A model generated the notes under the pieces. The model made no database searches. It had not been told where the DNA came from and saw only the letters and a program-made list of their open reading frames with translations. Below are positions 61,550 through 64,000 of a stretch of 64,000 nucleotides of DNA, piece by piece; position 1 is the first letter of the stretch; every line of letters starts with the position of its first letter. The stretch is from Variovorax paradoxus. GTDB lineage: Bacteria > Pseudomonadota > Gammaproteobacteria > Burkholderiales > Burkholderiaceae_C. The stretch spans positions 434,001 through 498,000 of the forward strand of contig NZ_JAUSXL010000002.1 in the NCBI RefSeq assembly GCF_030815975.1, given 5' to 3'. The translations under genes were made by a program, and so were the position numbers.

Positions 61550-61576
61550 TATGAGTCGGTGATACGGACTTGGTTC
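61550..61576 (-). promoter_or_regulatory. candidate sigma-E-dependent promoter for mucD
   Basis: On the minus strand GAACCA (61576-61571), a 16-nt spacer and TCATA (61554-61550) resemble the sigma-E pattern GAACTT-N16-TCTRA. It sits 41 nt upstream of the mucD start. The match is partial, and would give extra heat- and envelope-stress expression. Confidence 0.35.
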
Positions 61577-61606
61577 AGCACCATCGTCCTGCGCATGCGC
61601 AGCAGG

Positions 61607-62677
61607 TCAGCGCGTGCGCGAGAGGCTTTGGGCGAACGCATTGAGCGTCTGCTGCGGCACCTCGCCCACAGCGGTCAGCCACCAGTCGCTCGCCGGTTCG
61701 GGCAGTCGCCGGCGAATGGCGTTGGTTGCCCCGATCGTCAGCACACCATCCCGAGGCGCACGCTTTTCATCGTAGCGCTCGATGAAAAGCGACACCGAGG
61801 CCAGGCCATCGGAGAAGGTCCATTGCACGGTGCGGTCCTGCCCCGCCTTGTCGTCGCTGCCGGCCGGACGCCGGTAGAAGCTGCGCGGCTTGAAGCCGGC
61901 CACCGGCGCCTTGAGGACCCAGCCTTCGTCCTGCGCGCTGGTGCGTTCGAGCTCCAGCTTCTCGACGCGGTAGCCGCTGGTGTTGGTCATCATCTGCGCG
62001 AGCGCCTGCGCCTTGACCGGTGCGTCGAGCTGCAATTCGGAAAACGCCGACTGCTCCACCACACGGGATTCGGCATCCACGGTCTGCAGCTTCACCACCA
62101 GGCCGGAGCGGCGCTCGCTCCAGATGCGATAGCCGAAGCGCAGCCCGTCGTGCGGCACCAGCTGCACCACGTCGGCATCGAAGCCTGCCACGCGGTCCTT
62201 GCCGACGGCCCGCACGTCGTAGAAGTCGCCGATCGACGAATCGGGCTTGTCGGGCAAGTTGGGGAACAGGTCGAGATTCTCGCGCTTCTCGACCTTCACG
62301 ACCTTCGCCTCGGGCAGGAAGGTCATCACATGGTGGTTGCGCCTGAACGTGGAGCGCGGCGGTCCCGACAGGGCCTCGATGCGCTCGATCTGCAGATCGC
62401 CGTCGCGCACATGCCAGATGCGTGCGCTCGACAGGTCGCCGCCCGCGGCCGAAACCACGAAGGTGCCAACGTAATTGCGCTGCCGGGCTCCCGTATGCAT
62501 GCGTTGCAGCCATTCGACGACGCTCATCGAGGGCGGCGCATCGCCAGCCTGGGCCGAGGCCGTCCCCCTGGGGTTCGCCGGACCAGGCCGGGTCTGCGCG
62601 GCCGCGATCTGCGCAAGACAAAAAGCAGCGAACACCAGCGCGAACGCGCGTGCGGAGATCGGCATCTGAACGGTCAT
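61607..62677 (-). CDS. rseB: MucB/RseB family sigma-E regulatory protein
   Basis: Periplasmic protein that binds RseA and modulates anti-sigma release, 356 residues. After a signal peptide (ISARAFALVFAAFCLAQIAA), residues about 50-200 form the MucB N-terminal domain (EWLQRMHTGARQRNYVGTFV, VWHVRDGDLQIERIE like, DSSIGDFYDVRAVGKDRVAG) and the C-terminal domain ends WWLTAVGEVPQQTLNAFA. It lies 20 nt after rseA. Confidence 0.92.
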   Translation of the reverse strand: MTVQMPISARAFALVFAAFCLAQIAAAQTRPGPANPRGTASAQAGDAPPSMSVVEWLQRMHTGARQRNYVGTFVVSAAGGDLSSARIWHVRDGDLQIERIEALSGPPRSTFRRNHHVMTFLPEAKVVKVEKRENLDLFPNLPDKPDSSIGDFYDVRAVGKDRVAGFDADVVQLVPHDGLRFGYRIWSERRSGLVVKLQTVDAESRVVEQSAFSELQLDAPVKAQALAQMMTNTSGYRVEKLELERTSAQDEGWVLKAPVAGFKPRSFYRRPAGSDDKAGQDRTVQWTFSDGLASVSLFIERYDEKRAPRDGVLTIGATNAIRRRLPEPASDWWLTAVGEVPQQTLNAFAQSLSRTR

Positions 62678-62697
62678 TGGAGAGAGACAGGCGCGGA

Positions 62698-63360
62698 TCA
62701 GCGCGCAGGGCCTTCGAAGGTCGCGTTGCGCAGGAAGCCCGAGGGCATTTGCGACGCGCCACCGGCCTGCTGGTGCGCTTCGAGCAATTGGTCGAGCCGC
62801 GGATCGCGCAGCATGACCTGCGGACTGCCGTTGCCGACCATCACACGGGTTGGCGTGAGCGCGGCCGTGGGCGGAAGCTGGCTGTTGGCGGCCGCGGCGG
62901 CCAGCACCGAATTGGCGGCCGGCTGCTGCTGGGCAGCTGCGATCTGGGCACCCAGCGACGACGCGCCAATGCCGTTGCCGACCAGGGTCCAGCTGATGGC
63001 GGCAACCGCCACCAGCGACGCGGCGCCGGCCACCAGCTTCCAGCGGAAGACCGGCTCGTTGGCTGCGTCGGCCCTGTGTCGCGCCGTCAGCACCGCGGGT
63101 GCTGCGGCCGGCGCCGGCGCCGCGATGACGGGCTCCGCGGCCAGGCGCTGCTGGAAGCGGGCCAGGAATGCGTTGCTGTCGCTGCAGGGCGAATGGGCGC
63201 CCGAGCGCAGGATGTCGCCCACCAGGTGATAGGCGCGCCAGGCACCGCGCGCATCTTCTTTCGCGCAGACGGTGTCGATGGCCCGCGCGAAGTCCTCGCC
63301 ATGCAAATGACCGTCCGCCAGCGCGGACACCTGTTCACGAACCGTCATCGTCTGATTCAT
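62698..63360 (-). CDS. rseA: anti-sigma-E factor RseA
   Basis: Inner-membrane anti-sigma factor, 220 residues. The cytosolic part starts REQVSALADGHLHGEDFARA and WRAYHLVGDILRS, the sigma-E binding helices, followed by the transmembrane helix LVAGAASLVAVAAISWTLVG near residues 108-127 and a periplasmic tail rich in Ala and Pro. Start MNQTMTVREQ is used; the longer frame would begin with TTG inside rpoE's end. Confidence 0.9.
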   Translation of the reverse strand: MNQTMTVREQVSALADGHLHGEDFARAIDTVCAKEDARGAWRAYHLVGDILRSGAHSPCSDSNAFLARFQQRLAAEPVIAAPAPAAAPAVLTARHRADAANEPVFRWKLVAGAASLVAVAAISWTLVGNGIGASSLGAQIAAAQQQPAANSVLAAAAANSQLPPTAALTPTRVMVGNGSPQVMLRDPRLDQLLEAHQQAGGASQMPSGFLRNATFEGPAR

Positions 63361-63377
63361 TTCATTCACCTGCTTAC

Positions 63378-64000
63378 CTACCAACGCTTGCCGGACTGGT
63401 TGTCCAGCAGCGGTTTGACCCTGGCCGAAATGGCCTCACGCGCCCGGAAAATACGCGAGCGCACCGTGCCGATAGGGCAATCCATGACCTCGGCGATCTC
63501 TTCGTAACTCATGCCCTCGATCTCGCGCAGGGTGACCGCCTGGCGCAATTCGGGCGGCAATGCTTCCATGGCCGCCTGGACCACCTGGGCGATCTCGTTC
63601 GCTGCCAAGACTGATTCGGGAGTTTCGTCGCTGATTGGTTCGTTTCCAGGGCGGTAAGTTTCATCGTCCTCGTCAGAAGACGGCCGCAGGGCGCTTTCGG
63701 AGATGGTCGGGTCGCGCTTCATGTCGACCAGCGCCTTCTTGGCGGTGTTGACCGCAATCCGGTAGAGCCAGGTGTAGAACTGGGCATCGCCACGGAACTG
63801 GTGGAGCGCGCGGTAGGCCCGGATGAAGGTTTCCTGGGCGATGTCTTCGACCAGGTCGACGTCGCGCACCATGCGCCCGATCAGGCGCTCGATCCGGCGC
63901 TGGTACTTGATGACCAGCAGCTCGAAGGCCTTCTGGTCACCCGCGACCGTGCGCTGGACCAGCTGGAGGTCGACCTCGCCCGGACGCGGCGCCTCGGCGG
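63378..64000 (-). CDS. rpoE: RNA polymerase sigma-E factor RpoE, N-terminus outside window
   Basis: ECF sigma factor for the envelope stress response; about 207 residues are visible and the start lies beyond 64000. It shows QKAFELLVIKYQRRIERLIG and region 2 in DLVEDIAQETFIRAYRALHQ, and region 4 in LREIEGMSYEEIAEVMDCPI with GTVRSRIFRAREAI. Downstream order is rseA-rseB-mucD, as in many betaproteobacteria. Rather Asp/Glu-rich linker residues lie between regions 2 and 4 (PSSDEDDETYRPGNEP). Confidence 0.95.
   Translation of the reverse strand, partial: AEAPRPGEVDLQLVQRTVAGDQKAFELLVIKYQRRIERLIGRMVRDVDLVEDIAQETFIRAYRALHQFRGDAQFYTWLYRIAVNTAKKALVDMKRDPTISESALRPSSDEDDETYRPGNEPISDETPESVLAANEIAQVVQAAMEALPPELRQAVTLREIEGMSYEEIAEVMDCPIGTVRSRIFRAREAISARVKPLLDNQSGKRW

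Overview
The window is GC-rich chromosomal DNA that looks like a member of the Comamonadaceae (Burkholderiales), most likely Variovorax or a close relative. That placement rests on protein similarity that I recognise by eye and on gene order: gltA-lysR-leuCDB-asd-fimV-truA-trpFBA-accD, rpoE-rseA-rseB-mucD-lepA-lepB-rnc-era-recO-pdxJ-acpS-nagZ, and a TCA cluster built around sdhCDAB. No database search was run. I see no tRNA, rRNA, IS element, prophage or CRISPR array. Almost all of the window is core metabolism and housekeeping.

Layout. 1-2213: a partial ECF sigma factor with an ECF42-like architecture, two DGPF-motif YciI proteins and a VOC protein, all on the minus strand. 2213-5603: a frameshifted SirB1-type gene, murJ, rpsT and a DUF3579 gene. 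5764-11164: argD-argF, a small Cys-cluster protein, and the kynurenine operon kynB-kynU-kynA. 11238-16256: a SMI1/KNR4-like protein, then on the minus strand feoA-feoB-DUF6587-FAD monooxygenase. 16361-33166: a TCA supercluster holding acnA, an XRE regulator, the minus-strand run mdh-tam-CitE-like-periplasmic protein-acnB, a divergent GntR regulator, and sdhCDAB-sdhE-gltA. 33288-39031: an entericidin-like peptide, a LysR regulator, leuC-leuD-leuB (frameshifted) and asd. 39199-46686: fimV, truA, trpF, trpB, trpA, accD. 46835-51578: a YggT protein, a LON-substrate-binding protein, lysS, an Hsp70-like protein and a YgjP-like metallopeptidase. 51590-64000: minus-strand nagZ, acpS, pdxJ, recO, era, rnc, DUF4845, lepB, lepA, then mucD, rseB, rseA and the partial rpoE.

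How the genes work together. Five of the TCA cycle's enzyme activities (aconitase twice, malate dehydrogenase, succinate dehydrogenase, citrate synthase) lie within about 17 kb, together with trans-aconitate detoxification (tam), the SDH flavinylation factor and a GntR regulator whose likely operator is a perfect palindrome between mdh and gntR. The kyn genes degrade tryptophan to anthranilate, while trpFBA make tryptophan. The right end is a sigma-E envelope-stress operon leading into translation, signal peptidase and RNA maturation genes.

Most notable observations: the ECF42/DGPF module with a matching promoter-like motif; two genes (SirB1-type and leuB) each broken by one extra nucleotide, which could be sequencing errors or real lesions; an AT-richer 0.4 kb stretch between mucD and lepA with an exact DnaA-box sequence inside a degenerate tandem repeat; and candidate operators for the GntR, XRE, Fur and sigma-E regulators. 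I did not find a clearly new defence or mobile system.
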